Source: Bryobacterales bacterium (GTDB lineage: Bacteria > Acidobacteriota > Terriglobia > Bryobacterales > Bryobacteraceae). Taken from it: DNA of 64,000 nucleotides. The stretch lies in NCBI GenBank assembly GCA_003170295.1, contig PNAJ01000156.1, positions 1 through 64,000 on the forward strand, read 5' to 3'. Position 1 is the first letter of the stretch; the number at the start of each line of letters is the position of its first letter. This document shows positions 1 to 7,545 of this stretch, one piece after another. The notes under the pieces are model-generated. The model made no database searches. It was not told where the DNA came from and saw only the letters and a program-made list of their open reading frames with translations. The translations under genes and the position numbers were made by a program.

Positions 1-329
1 GCGAACATCAGCGTCTTGCCGGGAGTGAGATGAGGCTCTATGTCCGATTTATAGAGGTCACCCTGGATGTGGTCGGGGACCAGAATCATCATCACATCGG
101 CCGCCTTCGCGGCGTCGGCGGGCGACATGACCTTAAGGCCCGCGGCTTCCGCTTTCGCTTTACTCTCACTACTGGCGGGCAGGCCGACCACCACGTCGAG
201 CCCGGAATCGCGCAGATTCAGAGCGTGCGCGTGACCCTGGCTGCCGTAGCCGATAATGGCGATTTTCTTGCCCTTGAGGAGCGAAAGATCGCCGTCTTTT
301 TCGTAAAAGCGCGTGGCTTTCATTTCCAT
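1..329 (-). CDS. ilvC: Ketol-acid reductoisomerase, N-terminal part (cut by window edge)
   Basis: Only the first ~109 codons are in the window; the gene runs off at base 1. The product converts 2-acetolactate or 2-aceto-2-hydroxybutyrate to the dihydroxy acids of valine and isoleucine synthesis, using NADPH and Mg2+ in the cytoplasm. The N-terminus shows the class I KARI dinucleotide-binding motif (KIAIIGYGSQGHAHALNLRD) about 20 residues in, followed by the VPDHIQGDLY segment typical of the family. The ATG at 329 directly follows the TAA of ilvN (330-332), so translation is very likely coupled. A second in-frame ATG lies two codons later. Identity is secure; what lies beyond the edge cannot be seen. 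Confidence 0.96.
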   Translation of the reverse strand, partial: MEMKATRFYEKDGDLSLLKGKKIAIIGYGSQGHAHALNLRDSGLDVVVGLPASSESKAKAEAAGLKVMSPADAAKAADVMMILVPDHIQGDLYKSDIEPHLTPGKTLMF

Positions 330-890
330 TTATTTAAGAACTCCGTCCGTAGATTCAATCTCTGCTTCTTTCGATACCGGCGGCGCGAGCTTCAGCTTTT
401 TCGCTTCCAGGGGCACGGCGACCAGACCAGAGCGCGTTACTTCGATCTCGCCGTAACTGCGCATTACGTCCATAAATTCGTCCAATTTCTCGGAATCGCC
501 GGTGGCTTCTAGCACGAAGCCTTCGACCGAAGAATCGACCGCGCGTGCGCCGAAAATCTCGGCTTCTTTCAGAATCGCGGTGCGATTTTGCATCGTCGAG
601 CGCACGCGAACCAGCGCTAATTCGCGCCGAACCGCGGGCGATTCGGTCAAATCGGACGCTTGCAGCACGTTAATCAGCTTGTTTATTTGTTTGATTAACT
701 GCATTCGCTGCTTGTCGCCCGCTTCGCCCGGCTCGATATCGACCACGATGCTCATGCGGGAAAGCTGGGGATCGACCGTACGCGCGACCGTGAGACTCTC
801 GATGTTATAGCCGCGCGCGGTGAGCAAACCGGTGACGCGCATCAGCGCGCCGGGCTTGTTCTCCATCAGGATGGAAATTAACTGCAGCAT
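330..890 (-). CDS. ilvN: Acetolactate synthase small (regulatory) subunit
   Basis: 186 residues, the full length of long-type IlvN/IlvH subunits. It binds the catalytic subunit IlvB and confers valine feedback control. An ACT domain occupies residues ~1-75 (ENKPGALMRVTGLLTARGYN carries the ligand-binding loop), and a second ALS small-subunit domain covers ~80-165. The start ATG at 890 overlaps the ilvB stop by one base (TAATG), which implies translational coupling. Gene order ilvB-ilvN-ilvC is the common bacterial one. Whether the symbol should be ilvN or ilvH cannot be decided from sequence alone. Confidence 0.96.
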   Translation of the reverse strand: MLQLISILMENKPGALMRVTGLLTARGYNIESLTVARTVDPQLSRMSIVVDIEPGEAGDKQRMQLIKQINKLINVLQASDLTESPAVRRELALVRVRSTMQNRTAILKEAEIFGARAVDSSVEGFVLEATGDSEKLDEFMDVMRSYGEIEVTRSGLVAVPLEAKKLKLAPPVSKEAEIESTDGVLK

Positions 891-2614
891 TACGCCTCCA
901 CCGGTTGCACCGCGCCGAGCACCATTTCATTGATCGCGCCTCCGGCGGGAACCATCGGATACACGTTTTCAAACGGAGTCACCTTTACGTTCAGCAGGTA
1001 CGGACCCGGCTCGCGGACCGCGTCTTCGAGCGCGCTGCGCAGCTCGCGCGGGCTTTCGACCGTGCGTCCCTTGAATCCGTACGCGCCCGCAAGCTTCTCA
1101 GGATCGGGGAATCCGTCGAGCTGCACCGACGAGAGGCGATTGTTATAGAACAGCTCCTGCCACTGCCGCACCATGCCCAGATAGCCGTTGTTCATCACGA
1201 TGATTTTCACCGGCAGGGCATGATTCGCGATGGTCGCGAGCTCTGGAATCGACATCTGGAATCCGCCGTCGCCGACGATCGCGAACACCAGTTTGTCGGG
1301 CCGCGCGAACTGCGCGCCGATGGCCGAGGGCAGTCCGAAGCCCATGGAACCGAGGCCTCCCGAATTAATCCACAGCCGCGGATGATTGAAGCGGATGAAC
1401 TGCGCGCCCCACATCTGATGTTGTCCCACATCGCTCGTGACGATGGCTTCGCCGCCCGACAGGCGGTCGATTTCGGCCATCAGGTGTTGCGGCTTGATCT
1501 CGTCGGTGGAGGTTTCGACAACAAAAGGATGCTCGCGCTGCCACTCTTTGATCTGTCCCCACCAGGCCGCGCGTGAGGTCGCGTTCTTGCCCTTCATCTC
1601 GCCAGCAGTCTCTTCGAGAGCGGCGGTCAACTTTTTCAGGACACGCTTCACATCGCCGACGATAGGAATCTCCGGCGTGCGGATCTTGCCGATTTCGGCC
1701 GGATCGATATCGACGTGAATCACTTTCGCATGTGGCGCGAAGGCGGCCAGACGCCCGGTGACGCGATCGTCGAAACGCACGCCGAGGGCAATGAGAACGT
1801 CGGTCTCGGTCATGCCCATGTTCGCGGCGTAACTGCCGTGCATACCGGGCATGCTGATGAAATTCGGATGCGTGCCCGGTAATCCGCCGAGCCCCATCAG
1901 AGTGCAGACGGCGGGCGCGTCGATCTTTTCTACAAACTCGCGGAGTTCTTCGCTCGCATCGGCGGCGATGATGCCTCCTCCGGCATATACGAACGGACGC
2001 TTCGCCTCCCAGATCATCTGCGCGGCTCGACGGATCTGCCCGGCGTGGCCTTCGGTATAAACTTTGTAACCTGGCAAGTGAATGGTCGAGACCGGCGCAT
2101 AGTGCGCTTGCCCCTGGAACACGTCTTTCGTAATATCGACCAACACCGGCCCGGGGCGACCCGTCGACGCGATGTGAAACGCTTCGTGTATGGCTTGCGG
2201 AAGCTCCGCCAGATTCTTCACCAGAAAATTGTGCTTCGTTGCCGAGCGCGTGATACCGAACGTATCGGCTTCCTGAAACGCGTCGCTGCCGATCAGCTTG
2301 CTGGTCACCTGACCGGTCAGCGCAACGATCGGAATCGAATCCATCATCGCGTCGACCAGACCGGTAACCAGGTTGGTCGCGCCAGGTCCTGACGTCGCGC
2401 AGCACACGCCGACCTTCCCGGTTGCTCGCGCGTAGCCTTGCGCAGCGAAGGCCGCATTTTGTTCATGGCGGACCAGCACGTGCTTGATCGGCGAATCGTA
2501 CATCGCGTCATATAAAGGAAGCGTGACGCCGCCGGGGTATCCGAAAATGATCTCGACCTTTTCGCGCTGCAGGCATTCGAGGACGATTTTTGCGCCGGTA
2601 GTCAGACTGGACAT
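890..2614 (-). CDS. ilvB: Acetolactate synthase large (catalytic) subunit
   Basis: About 574 residues from the ATG at 2614. ThDP-, FAD- and Mg2+-dependent enzyme that condenses two pyruvates, or pyruvate with 2-oxobutyrate, at the first common step of branched-chain amino acid synthesis. N-terminal ThDP-binding domain with the conserved FGYPGG and the catalytic Glu in VRHEQNAAFAA, central FAD domain, and C-terminal ThDP domain with the GDGGF...NN motif. The frame is open upstream to 2677, but that extension reads through a terminator hairpin. The ATG at 2614 has an AGGAG seven bases upstream and matches the family N-terminus (SLTTGAKIVLECL). The gene is preceded by a leader peptide and attenuator (see those entries). 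Confidence 0.97.
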   Translation of the reverse strand: MSSLTTGAKIVLECLQREKVEIIFGYPGGVTLPLYDAMYDSPIKHVLVRHEQNAAFAAQGYARATGKVGVCCATSGPGATNLVTGLVDAMMDSIPIVALTGQVTSKLIGSDAFQEADTFGITRSATKHNFLVKNLAELPQAIHEAFHIASTGRPGPVLVDITKDVFQGQAHYAPVSTIHLPGYKVYTEGHAGQIRRAAQMIWEAKRPFVYAGGGIIAADASEELREFVEKIDAPAVCTLMGLGGLPGTHPNFISMPGMHGSYAANMGMTETDVLIALGVRFDDRVTGRLAAFAPHAKVIHVDIDPAEIGKIRTPEIPIVGDVKRVLKKLTAALEETAGEMKGKNATSRAAWWGQIKEWQREHPFVVETSTDEIKPQHLMAEIDRLSGGEAIVTSDVGQHQMWGAQFIRFNHPRLWINSGGLGSMGFGLPSAIGAQFARPDKLVFAIVGDGGFQMSIPELATIANHALPVKIIVMNNGYLGMVRQWQELFYNNRLSSVQLDGFPDPEKLAGAYGFKGRTVESPRELRSALEDAVREPGPYLLNVKVTPFENVYPMVPAGGAINEMVLGAVQPVEA

Positions 2615-2632
2615 TTGCTCGCTCCTAATAAC

Positions 2633-2674
2633 AAAAAAGCCACTGCTCGGGGTTCGACTTCCCCCGCCAGTGGC
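2633..2674 (-). terminator. Intrinsic terminator (attenuator) in the ilvB leader
   Basis: Read on the minus strand, GCCACTG (2674-2668) pairs perfectly with CAGTGGC (2645-2639). An inner CGGGG/CCCCG stem (2666-2662 with 2652-2648) extends it. The hairpin is followed at once by six U residues (2638-2633). It lies only ~19 bases before the ilvB start and downstream of a leader peptide, so it is placed to stop transcription before the operon. The 5' arm contains GGCGGGG (2668-2662), which can instead pair with CCCCGCC at 2716-2710; that would destroy this hairpin. Confidence 0.88.
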
Positions 2675-2736
2675 CAAGATTCGTTGAATTTCCGAAATCG
2701 GGCCGTTCAGGCGGGGCCGGTAATGACACCGACCCC
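2662..2736 (-). promoter_or_regulatory. ilv attenuator: alternative pause and antiterminator hairpins
   Basis: Segment 1 (GGGGTCGGT, 2736-2728) and segment 2 (ACCGGCCCC, 2721-2713) form a nine-pair hairpin with one G-U pair inside the last codons of the leader peptide. Segment 2 also holds CCCCGCC (2716-2710), exactly complementary to GGCGGGG (2668-2662) in the 5' arm of the terminator. The two pairings exclude each other. If the ribosome stalls at the Val/Leu/Ile codons over segment 1, segment 2 is free to pair with segment 3 and the operon is transcribed. If it moves on to the stop codon, segment 2 is masked and the terminator forms. This is the classical amino-acid attenuation layout; function is inferred from structure. 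Confidence 0.8.
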
Positions 2737-2826
2737 AATAATAAGAACGTTTCCCGATACTGGTAAGAATGCGGTAGAGACCGCGATGGTGGTGCGGAGA
2801 GCCTGGTTGGGGTCCGTTGGTATCAT
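2707..2826 (-). CDS. ilv operon leader peptide (39 residues)
   Basis: A short frame with ATG at 2826-2824 and TGA at 2709-2707. The peptide has 13 Val, Leu or Ile residues out of 39, and 7 of residues 27-36 are branched-chain (end of the peptide: NVLIIGVGVITGPA). A GAGAG stands six bases before the ATG as a possible ribosome site. It lies directly upstream of the attenuator hairpins and of ilvB, in the same role as ilvL/ivbL of enterobacteria. The peptide itself probably has no function; its codons sense the charging of tRNA-Val, -Leu and -Ile. It has no recognisable homology beyond composition, which is normal for such leaders. Confidence 0.82.
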   Translation of the reverse strand: MIPTDPNQALRTTIAVSTAFLPVSGNVLIIGVGVITGPA

Positions 2827-2844
2827 CGTTATCTCTCGTAAATC

Positions 2845-2873
2845 AGAATACAGGAGAAGGAGGGCAAATGCAA
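2845..2873 (-). promoter_or_regulatory. Candidate promoter of the ilv operon
   Basis: TTGCAT (2873-2868) and TATTCT (2850-2845) on the minus strand are separated by 17 bases. Transcription would start about 10-15 bases before the leader ATG at 2826, which fits an attenuated leader transcript. Matches to consensus are only 3/6 and 4/6, so this is a weak prediction. A second pair further upstream (TTGTAA, 17 bases, TAGATA) is an alternative. Confidence 0.3.
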
Positions 2874-2947
2874 GAGGTGTTTTTGATAATAAATATTTAT
2901 TTATCTATGCTCTGCCTAATCCCGTTACAATTGAAGTCGGGTTCGCC

Positions 2948-3232
2948 ATGGCTCTCGATCTTCAACAGGAACGTGAACAGGCGCACGCGCTTCTCGATCT
3001 GCTACCGCCAGCCAAACTGGGCGCAGTGCGCTCCCTGCTGGAGGTCATGGTCGATGACGAAGAACTGACCGTCGAGGATCGGGCTGCCATTCAAGCCGGC
3101 CTCGATTCGCTCGATAAAAATGGGGGCATCCCCATGGAAGAAATTCTCGCGGATTTCGGTTTGACGATGGCCGACTTCGAGAAGATGCCAGACGCTCCTG
3201 ACGAACTCTCCGTCATGAAGCGCAATGGCTAA
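2948..3232 (+). CDS. Small antitoxin-like protein of unknown function
   Basis: 94 residues from the ATG at 2948; the open frame extends further upstream only because it runs antisense to the ilv leader. The protein is acidic and predicted helical. It begins with a leucine-rich helix pair (QQEREQAHALLDLLPPAKL) and ends in a short motif, PMEEILADFGLTMADFE. The general look is that of small antitoxins that accompany RelE/ParE-type toxins. No toxin gene follows directly; the next frame (3274) is unrelated to known toxins as far as I can see. Function is not assigned. Confidence 0.6.
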   Translation: MALDLQQEREQAHALLDLLPPAKLGAVRSLLEVMVDDEELTVEDRAAIQAGLDSLDKNGGIPMEEILADFGLTMADFEKMPDAPDELSVMKRNG

Positions 3233-3273
3233 GCGATCTCCTGTGACGTTACGATGCTGGTAAGGATGAACGA

Positions 3274-3933
3274 ATGGCAACTCGACGCAAGCGTAAGACT
3301 CCTTCCTACAACGAATCCGATAAGCTGCTTTTGTTCCTTTATCGAATGTCCGAACTTGAGAGCCGAACTTATGTCAAAGAGCTTCGACCGAGACAGGCGG
3401 ATAATTTGGAGTTCGCGAACCCCAATGTGGAGTTGTTCGATGCCTTCATGCTCACGTTCAGACACTTCTACGCGTCAAACGAACCAACCTTTATAGATTC
3501 AGTCCATGCGGTGTTGGCGAGGGCAGCGAAGGAGTCTTCAAACAATGACATGATGAATGAACTTGGAGGGATTAGAGAAGCTTTCGACAAGTCGCCACGG
3601 TACAGGATAGACGTCTACGATAAAGATCCGTCGGTGATCCATACTCGGCTAACTGATGACGAATTGTTCGATCTTTACATAAACTGCCTCTACTTCCATA
3701 CTGATGTGAGAGGTGGCGGGTTCCTCTTTCAGCTTCCCGAGGCAGATCGAGCGAGATGCCACAAAGTATTTCAGCTTTCACTGGTGAGGTATATTAAGCG
3801 TCTTCGTGCATACGTCCCTCCTGCCGCTTCGACTCTGAATGCTGGAATCTTTCCACTTGGCTATTTCAAGACAGGAGGCGGCGTAAAGTCCACATTCCAG
3901 TTCGTCATTCCATTGGTGAAGAGTCCCCTCTAG
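3274..3933 (+). CDS. Hypothetical protein, 219 residues
   Basis: A soluble-looking protein with a basic N-terminus (MATRRKRKTPSYNES), no signal peptide and no membrane segment. I do not recognise a family. The middle is rich in Asp and Glu, and the C-terminal third is Gly- and aromatic-rich (GYFKTGGGVKSTFQF). An AAGGA about nine bases before the ATG at 3274 supports that start. Codon use is more AT-rich than in the flanking housekeeping genes, which together with the neighbouring small accessory genes hints at an acquired segment. It stands 41 bases after the small gene at 2948 and could be co-transcribed with it. Confidence 0.6.
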   Translation: MATRRKRKTPSYNESDKLLLFLYRMSELESRTYVKELRPRQADNLEFANPNVELFDAFMLTFRHFYASNEPTFIDSVHAVLARAAKESSNNDMMNELGGIREAFDKSPRYRIDVYDKDPSVIHTRLTDDELFDLYINCLYFHTDVRGGGFLFQLPEADRARCHKVFQLSLVRYIKRLRAYVPPAASTLNAGIFPLGYFKTGGGVKSTFQFVIPLVKSPL

Positions 3934-4203
3934 CCAGAGTCGCGAGCGTCTCGGATCGAAAGAAGGTTGAAAGGGACGTGACCGAAAAGGGACGGAAAAT
4001 GGGGAAACCCGGGGAAACCCCTTCCTCTAATTTCTTTGAGATCACACACTCCCTCTGCATATACCGAGGAGCAAGCGAACTGTCGAGCCGGGGTTACCGC
4101 ACCATCTTGCTCAGCGGGGCAACGGGCGGGCCCAGGTGTTCGGCTGGTGTCTTGACTGTCGGCATTTTCCCGCCGCAGTGATTAACGCTGATAAAATAAA
4201 GCC

Positions 4204-4524
4204 ATGCCGATGGTGCCGAGTGGCTTTGTCAACCAAACGGAGCTTGCCAGCGAAGTGGAACGGGCTGTCCGGATGCTTGGCCCGGAAGTTGTTCGCGTCC
4301 GTCACAGCGTGGGCGCTGACACAAGCGGCGAACCATCCATTTTCTTCAGGATCGTCATCACCGATTTGGCCGCCCGGGAAGAAACCCTTGCCGACGTCAC
4401 AGGGCACATCGCTACCATTCTTTTCGACGAGTTGCGGCCTTATGAAAACTGGGGTTTGACCCCGTATTTCAGCTTTCGCAGCCAATCCGAGCAGGCGATG
4501 CGCAGCGATTTGGCCTGGTCATAA
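4204..4524 (+). CDS. Small partner protein of the HEPN gene
   Basis: 106 residues, no signal or membrane segment. A run reading GADTSGEPSIFFRIVITD is followed by a helix and a C-terminal segment WGLTPYFSFRSQSEQ. It lacks the GS...DxD signature of minimal nucleotidyltransferases that usually pair with HEPN proteins, so it is not an ordinary MNT partner. The HEPN gene starts five bases after its stop, which makes the two a likely two-gene unit. The start ATG at 4204 is preceded by TAAAAT six bases away and has no ribosome site, suggesting a leaderless mRNA. Function unknown; an antitoxin or adaptor role is inference from context. Confidence 0.65.
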   Translation: MPMVPSGFVNQTELASEVERAVRMLGPEVVRVRHSVGADTSGEPSIFFRIVITDLAAREETLADVTGHIATILFDELRPYENWGLTPYFSFRSQSEQAMRSDLAWS

Positions 4525-4529
4525 TAAAC

Positions 4530-5009
4530 GTGGCCTATCATGACGATCTGCTGCAGCAGGCGCTCGACCTGGTCCACAAGAGTCCGATTCCAAACCAAGC
4601 CGACCTGAGGCGATCCGTTTCGACGGCGTACTATGCTCTGTTCCATTTGCTTGTCAGCGAGACAATCGCGAACTGGAGCCTGGAAACATCGCGAGATGCG
4701 CTCGGCAGGATGTTTGAGCACTCGGTAATGAGGAAGGTTTCAGGCCGGATTTCCGACTCACGGATATTTCCGTTCGCAGGCGAAGACCCCACTATGGTTC
4801 AAGGCCTCAAAACAGTTGCTCAGGCTTTCACTCAACTGCAGGACAAGAGACACATTGCCGATTACGATAACGCGACGTTTTGGACCCGAACCGAGGCGCT
4901 CCGAGAAGTAGCCACCGCCGCGAAGGCATTTTCTACTTGGCGTTCCATTAAGAATGAGAAAATCGCGCAGGATTACCTGGTCTCGCTCCTGATTCGACCT
5001 CGCGACTGA
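4530..5009 (+). CDS. HEPN domain protein (UPF0332-like)
   Basis: 159 residues forming a compact all-helical HEPN fold. The RRSVSTAYYALFHLL helix (residues ~27-41) and the RHIADYD motif near residue 110 are typical of the UPF0332/HEPN group. The Rx4-6H ribonuclease motif of toxin HEPN proteins is not evident, so RNase activity is uncertain. The start is GTG at 4530, five bases after the stop of the preceding small gene, so translation is probably coupled. HEPN proteins commonly act in toxin-antitoxin or defence modules with a nucleotidyltransferase. Here the partner is a different small protein. Confidence 0.8.
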   Translation: MAYHDDLLQQALDLVHKSPIPNQADLRRSVSTAYYALFHLLVSETIANWSLETSRDALGRMFEHSVMRKVSGRISDSRIFPFAGEDPTMVQGLKTVAQAFTQLQDKRHIADYDNATFWTRTEALREVATAAKAFSTWRSIKNEKIAQDYLVSLLIRPRD

Positions 5010-5019
5010 TCTCGCCTCG

Positions 5020-5547
5020 CTACACCGTCTGCAATTCCGGGCGATGCGCAAGGTGAGGATGAATCCGGCTCGGCATCAGGCAGAAGTTGATATCCATAGT
5101 CTCGTCGCCCGAGTGCAGCCGAACGAGAACCCAATCTTTCACGCCTGCCGACCGGGTGTGATAGTTCCGCCCGTAGATCACCGTGGGTACCGTCAGACCC
5201 AGCGGTCCGAGCTTCTCCTCGAGGATCGTCTTGACGTTACCGATGATCATGTTCGCAACCTCGGCCACGGCGTCCAGAACGTCGTCGTTCACCGAATCGT
5301 ACTCAGCCAACAGCAATGCACCGGCCAACCGTTGTGCGAATTGCGGCCTGCACGAGATGTGACCGGTTCCCGTCCAGGACCCCGCCACTCCCACCAGCGC
5401 AACCACTCCGTGATACGTCTCCGGCTCGATTTTCTGCTTTATCATCGAAGCGTCGATTGCGAGTGGCAGCATCAGCATCGTCTCGAAAACGTCGCGAGCG
5501 GCTTTTGAGATGGCCTGCTCAATATCTAACTGTGTAACGACCTCCAT
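5020..5547 (-). CDS. CheX/CheC-type chemotaxis phosphatase
   Basis: 175 residues. CheX-family proteins dephosphorylate CheY-P. The family signature is present as AEVANMIIGNVK (residues ~92-103), with the conserved Glu and Asn that act on the aspartyl phosphate. The C-terminal half carries the beta strands of the CheX fold. The gene starts one base after the stop of the cheY-like gene (5549), so the two are co-translated, and an HDOD gene precedes both. The operon thus encodes a signal receiver, its likely phosphatase and an output protein. The 3' end converges with the HEPN gene, leaving a 10-base gap. Confidence 0.85.
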   Translation of the reverse strand: MEVVTQLDIEQAISKAARDVFETMLMLPLAIDASMIKQKIEPETYHGVVALVGVAGSWTGTGHISCRPQFAQRLAGALLLAEYDSVNDDVLDAVAEVANMIIGNVKTILEEKLGPLGLTVPTVIYGRNYHTRSAGVKDWVLVRLHSGDETMDINFCLMPSRIHPHLAHRPELQTV

Positions 5548-5548
5548 C

Positions 5549-5920
5549 TTAGATGAGCCCCTCTAGTTTCTCTTTGATCTGGTCCGCTGTGAACGGTTTC
5601 TTCACGTAGCCGGCCGCACCGAGCTCCAGCGCCTGCATCACCTTGGCCTGGCTGCCTTCGGTGGTCACCATCAGAATGGGTACATGCTTGTGCGTCGCGT
5701 CCGCCTTTACCTTGGTAAGGAATTCAATGCCGTCCATGTTGGGCATGTTTATGTCGGACAGGATCAGTCCAACCTTTTCCGTCTTCAGTTTTGCGAGCGC
5801 TTCGTTGCCGTCGCTGGCCTCATGCACCTTGCCCAGCTGCACTTCGGCTTGAATTAAAACTCGATGAAGAATCTTCCGGATTGCTGCTGAATCGTCCACT
5901 ATCAATACATCAAGAGCCAT
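5549..5920 (-). CDS. CheY-like single-domain response regulator
   Basis: 123 residues from the ATG at 5920; the frame opens three codons earlier, but AAGGTG lies six bases before 5920. It is a receiver domain only. Visible are the acidic pair in LIVDDS, the phospho-acceptor Asp in LILSDINMPNMDG, the conserved Thr in MVTTEG, and Lys in GYVKKPF. There is no output domain, so it acts by protein contact. The CheX-like phosphatase gene follows after one base, and the HDOD gene ends or starts close by, so these three form one signalling operon on the minus strand. Confidence 0.92.
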   Translation of the reverse strand: MALDVLIVDDSAAIRKILHRVLIQAEVQLGKVHEASDGNEALAKLKTEKVGLILSDINMPNMDGIEFLTKVKADATHKHVPILMVTTEGSQAKVMQALELGAAGYVKKPFTADQIKEKLEGLI

Positions 5921-5953
5921 TGCACGCACCTTTAGAGAGTAACTTCATGAACC

Positions 5954-7459
5954 TTATCGGCTCGTTCCCGGCGAAGTAAGAAGACTTCCCCTCCGCGATG
6001 CCATCAACGCCCGGCATAACTGATCCCGAAGAGCCCCAATGGCCGCAACCGCCGCCGCATCGAAGTTTTTGGGGTGATTCCGGCTAAAGTACAGGCATCC
6101 GACTACCGCTCCGGCTGCCACTAACGGATAGAGTCCGTACATCGGCGCCGCCATCACCTGACTGAACTTGGTGCCGTCATACCGCCGGTCCCGCGGACCC
6201 CTTATGAACACATCGCTCTGCTTCATCACTGCGGTTGTCACGGGACCGGATGCGCCGGTCACCAGAAAATCGAATGACTTGATCAGCTTGTCGATCGATT
6301 CGCCAAATCCCAGCTTGCCCACCAGCCGGTGACCGGATCCGTCCAGCACGGCGAACAGCACATGATCGAAAGGACCGCCGCGATAGAGCGCTTCCATCAC
6401 CATCATGGTGATCGCCCACAGATCCGGCGGCGAACTGCGGTCCACCTCGGCCGACACATCCCGGAGCAGGCTCGCCAGCGTCTCTGGCTCCGTTTCCTTT
6501 TCCAGGACCGCTTCGACTGGAGACTCTTCGTCGACCTGTTCCAGCGCCGCTTCGGTCTGGCGAAGGAGTCGTAAGTGGTCCATCGGCACGGACATGGCCT
6601 CGAATACGTCTTTTGTTTCCTCAAGGGAGCGGTCGACAATGGACTTCACGACGTCGTGCGTCAGGTTGAGCACGGGCCCCAGGCTGTGAAGCAGCAGGTT
6701 TACGCTCGCTCGCGCGCCATTCGGCTCACGCCTGTAAACGGCCGTGGTCAATTTGTGCGCGAAGTGAGTGATCAATTCCAAACGCTCCGCATCGTTGGCG
6801 GGTGCGCGGCGCAACCGGAGCACCCGGTCGCTCATGCAATCGCGTGCCTCATCCGGAATCCGCCATTGCACCGCGATCGCTTTACCCAACTGATCGTAAT
6901 CGAACTCCAGAACTTCCCGGCAGGCCTGCGCGACAGGAATCCGGTCCTGCATCCGTAGCAGCACAGCCGCATATCCCCGCGGATGATATCCCGCGACTAA
7001 CAGCTCGCCCAGATTGCGGAACATCCCGCACAAATATGCCTCTTCGCGCTTCGCGTATCCGACGTGATCCGCCACCTCGCGTGCATGGTTGGCGCTCAAC
7101 AGGGATAGGAGAATCAGCTCTTTCAGCCCCGGTGAGTGCTTACGGAAATGTTCCAGCAGGACCACCCCGGTAGCCATCTCCCGCACCGACTCGACCCCCA
7201 GCAACGTCACCGCGTGCGAGATCGAATGGATCTGTCGGCCACCGCGATTGTTGAGCGCCGAATTGGCAGTTCTCAGAATCCGCAGCGTCAGGCTGTAATC
7301 CTTGAGAATTACATTCGTAATATGTTGAATCGACGCCTCTTCGTCGACCTTCAACATCACCTGTTCGATCGATTGGGAAAGCGCTGGAAATTCCGACGCC
7401 CGGCCGATCTCCGCCACGAATTCATCGAGCTTTTCAGTTGTCTTGGAGACGTCGCCCAT
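5954..7459 (-). CDS. HDOD domain protein with C-terminal GAF-like region
   Basis: 501 residues. Residues ~20-215 form an HDOD domain (HD-related output domain; motifs LKDYSLTLRILRTANSA and the HSISHAVTLLGVESVR helix). The catalytic HD pair is not evident, as is usual in HDOD proteins. After a linker rich in Glu, residues ~320-490 resemble a GAF sensor domain (WAITMMVMEALYRGG...FDHVLFAVLDG). The gene lies upstream of cheY-like and cheX-like genes in the same orientation, and a role in signal output or chemotaxis-like control is inferred. The start ATG at 7459 has a weak AAGG upstream. Confidence 0.85.
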   Translation of the reverse strand: MGDVSKTTEKLDEFVAEIGRASEFPALSQSIEQVMLKVDEEASIQHITNVILKDYSLTLRILRTANSALNNRGGRQIHSISHAVTLLGVESVREMATGVVLLEHFRKHSPGLKELILLSLLSANHAREVADHVGYAKREEAYLCGMFRNLGELLVAGYHPRGYAAVLLRMQDRIPVAQACREVLEFDYDQLGKAIAVQWRIPDEARDCMSDRVLRLRRAPANDAERLELITHFAHKLTTAVYRREPNGARASVNLLLHSLGPVLNLTHDVVKSIVDRSLEETKDVFEAMSVPMDHLRLLRQTEAALEQVDEESPVEAVLEKETEPETLASLLRDVSAEVDRSSPPDLWAITMMVMEALYRGGPFDHVLFAVLDGSGHRLVGKLGFGESIDKLIKSFDFLVTGASGPVTTAVMKQSDVFIRGPRDRRYDGTKFSQVMAAPMYGLYPLVAAGAVVGCLYFSRNHPKNFDAAAVAAIGALRDQLCRALMASRRGSLLTSPGTSR

Positions 7460-7545
7460 GGAAGCCTTATCGGCGACCCCGACGGGCTCTAGTCTTCTAT
7501 TTTGTAAGGATTGGTCTGACTATTCCACAGCCTTGGCCGAGAGCG

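Noticed and set aside
2615..2677. N-terminal extension of ilvB
   Set aside because: It would translate the terminator hairpin; the ATG at 2614 has a strong ribosome site and matches the family N-terminus.
2615..2947. Upstream extension of the small plus-strand gene at 2948 (frame open from 2615)
   Set aside because: It runs antisense to the ilv leader and attenuator, has unlikely composition, and the ATG at 2948 starts the conserved-looking protein.
3978..4181. 67-codon plus-strand frame before the HEPN pair
   Set aside because: Low-quality composition over short direct repeats (GGGGAAACCC); no ribosome site.
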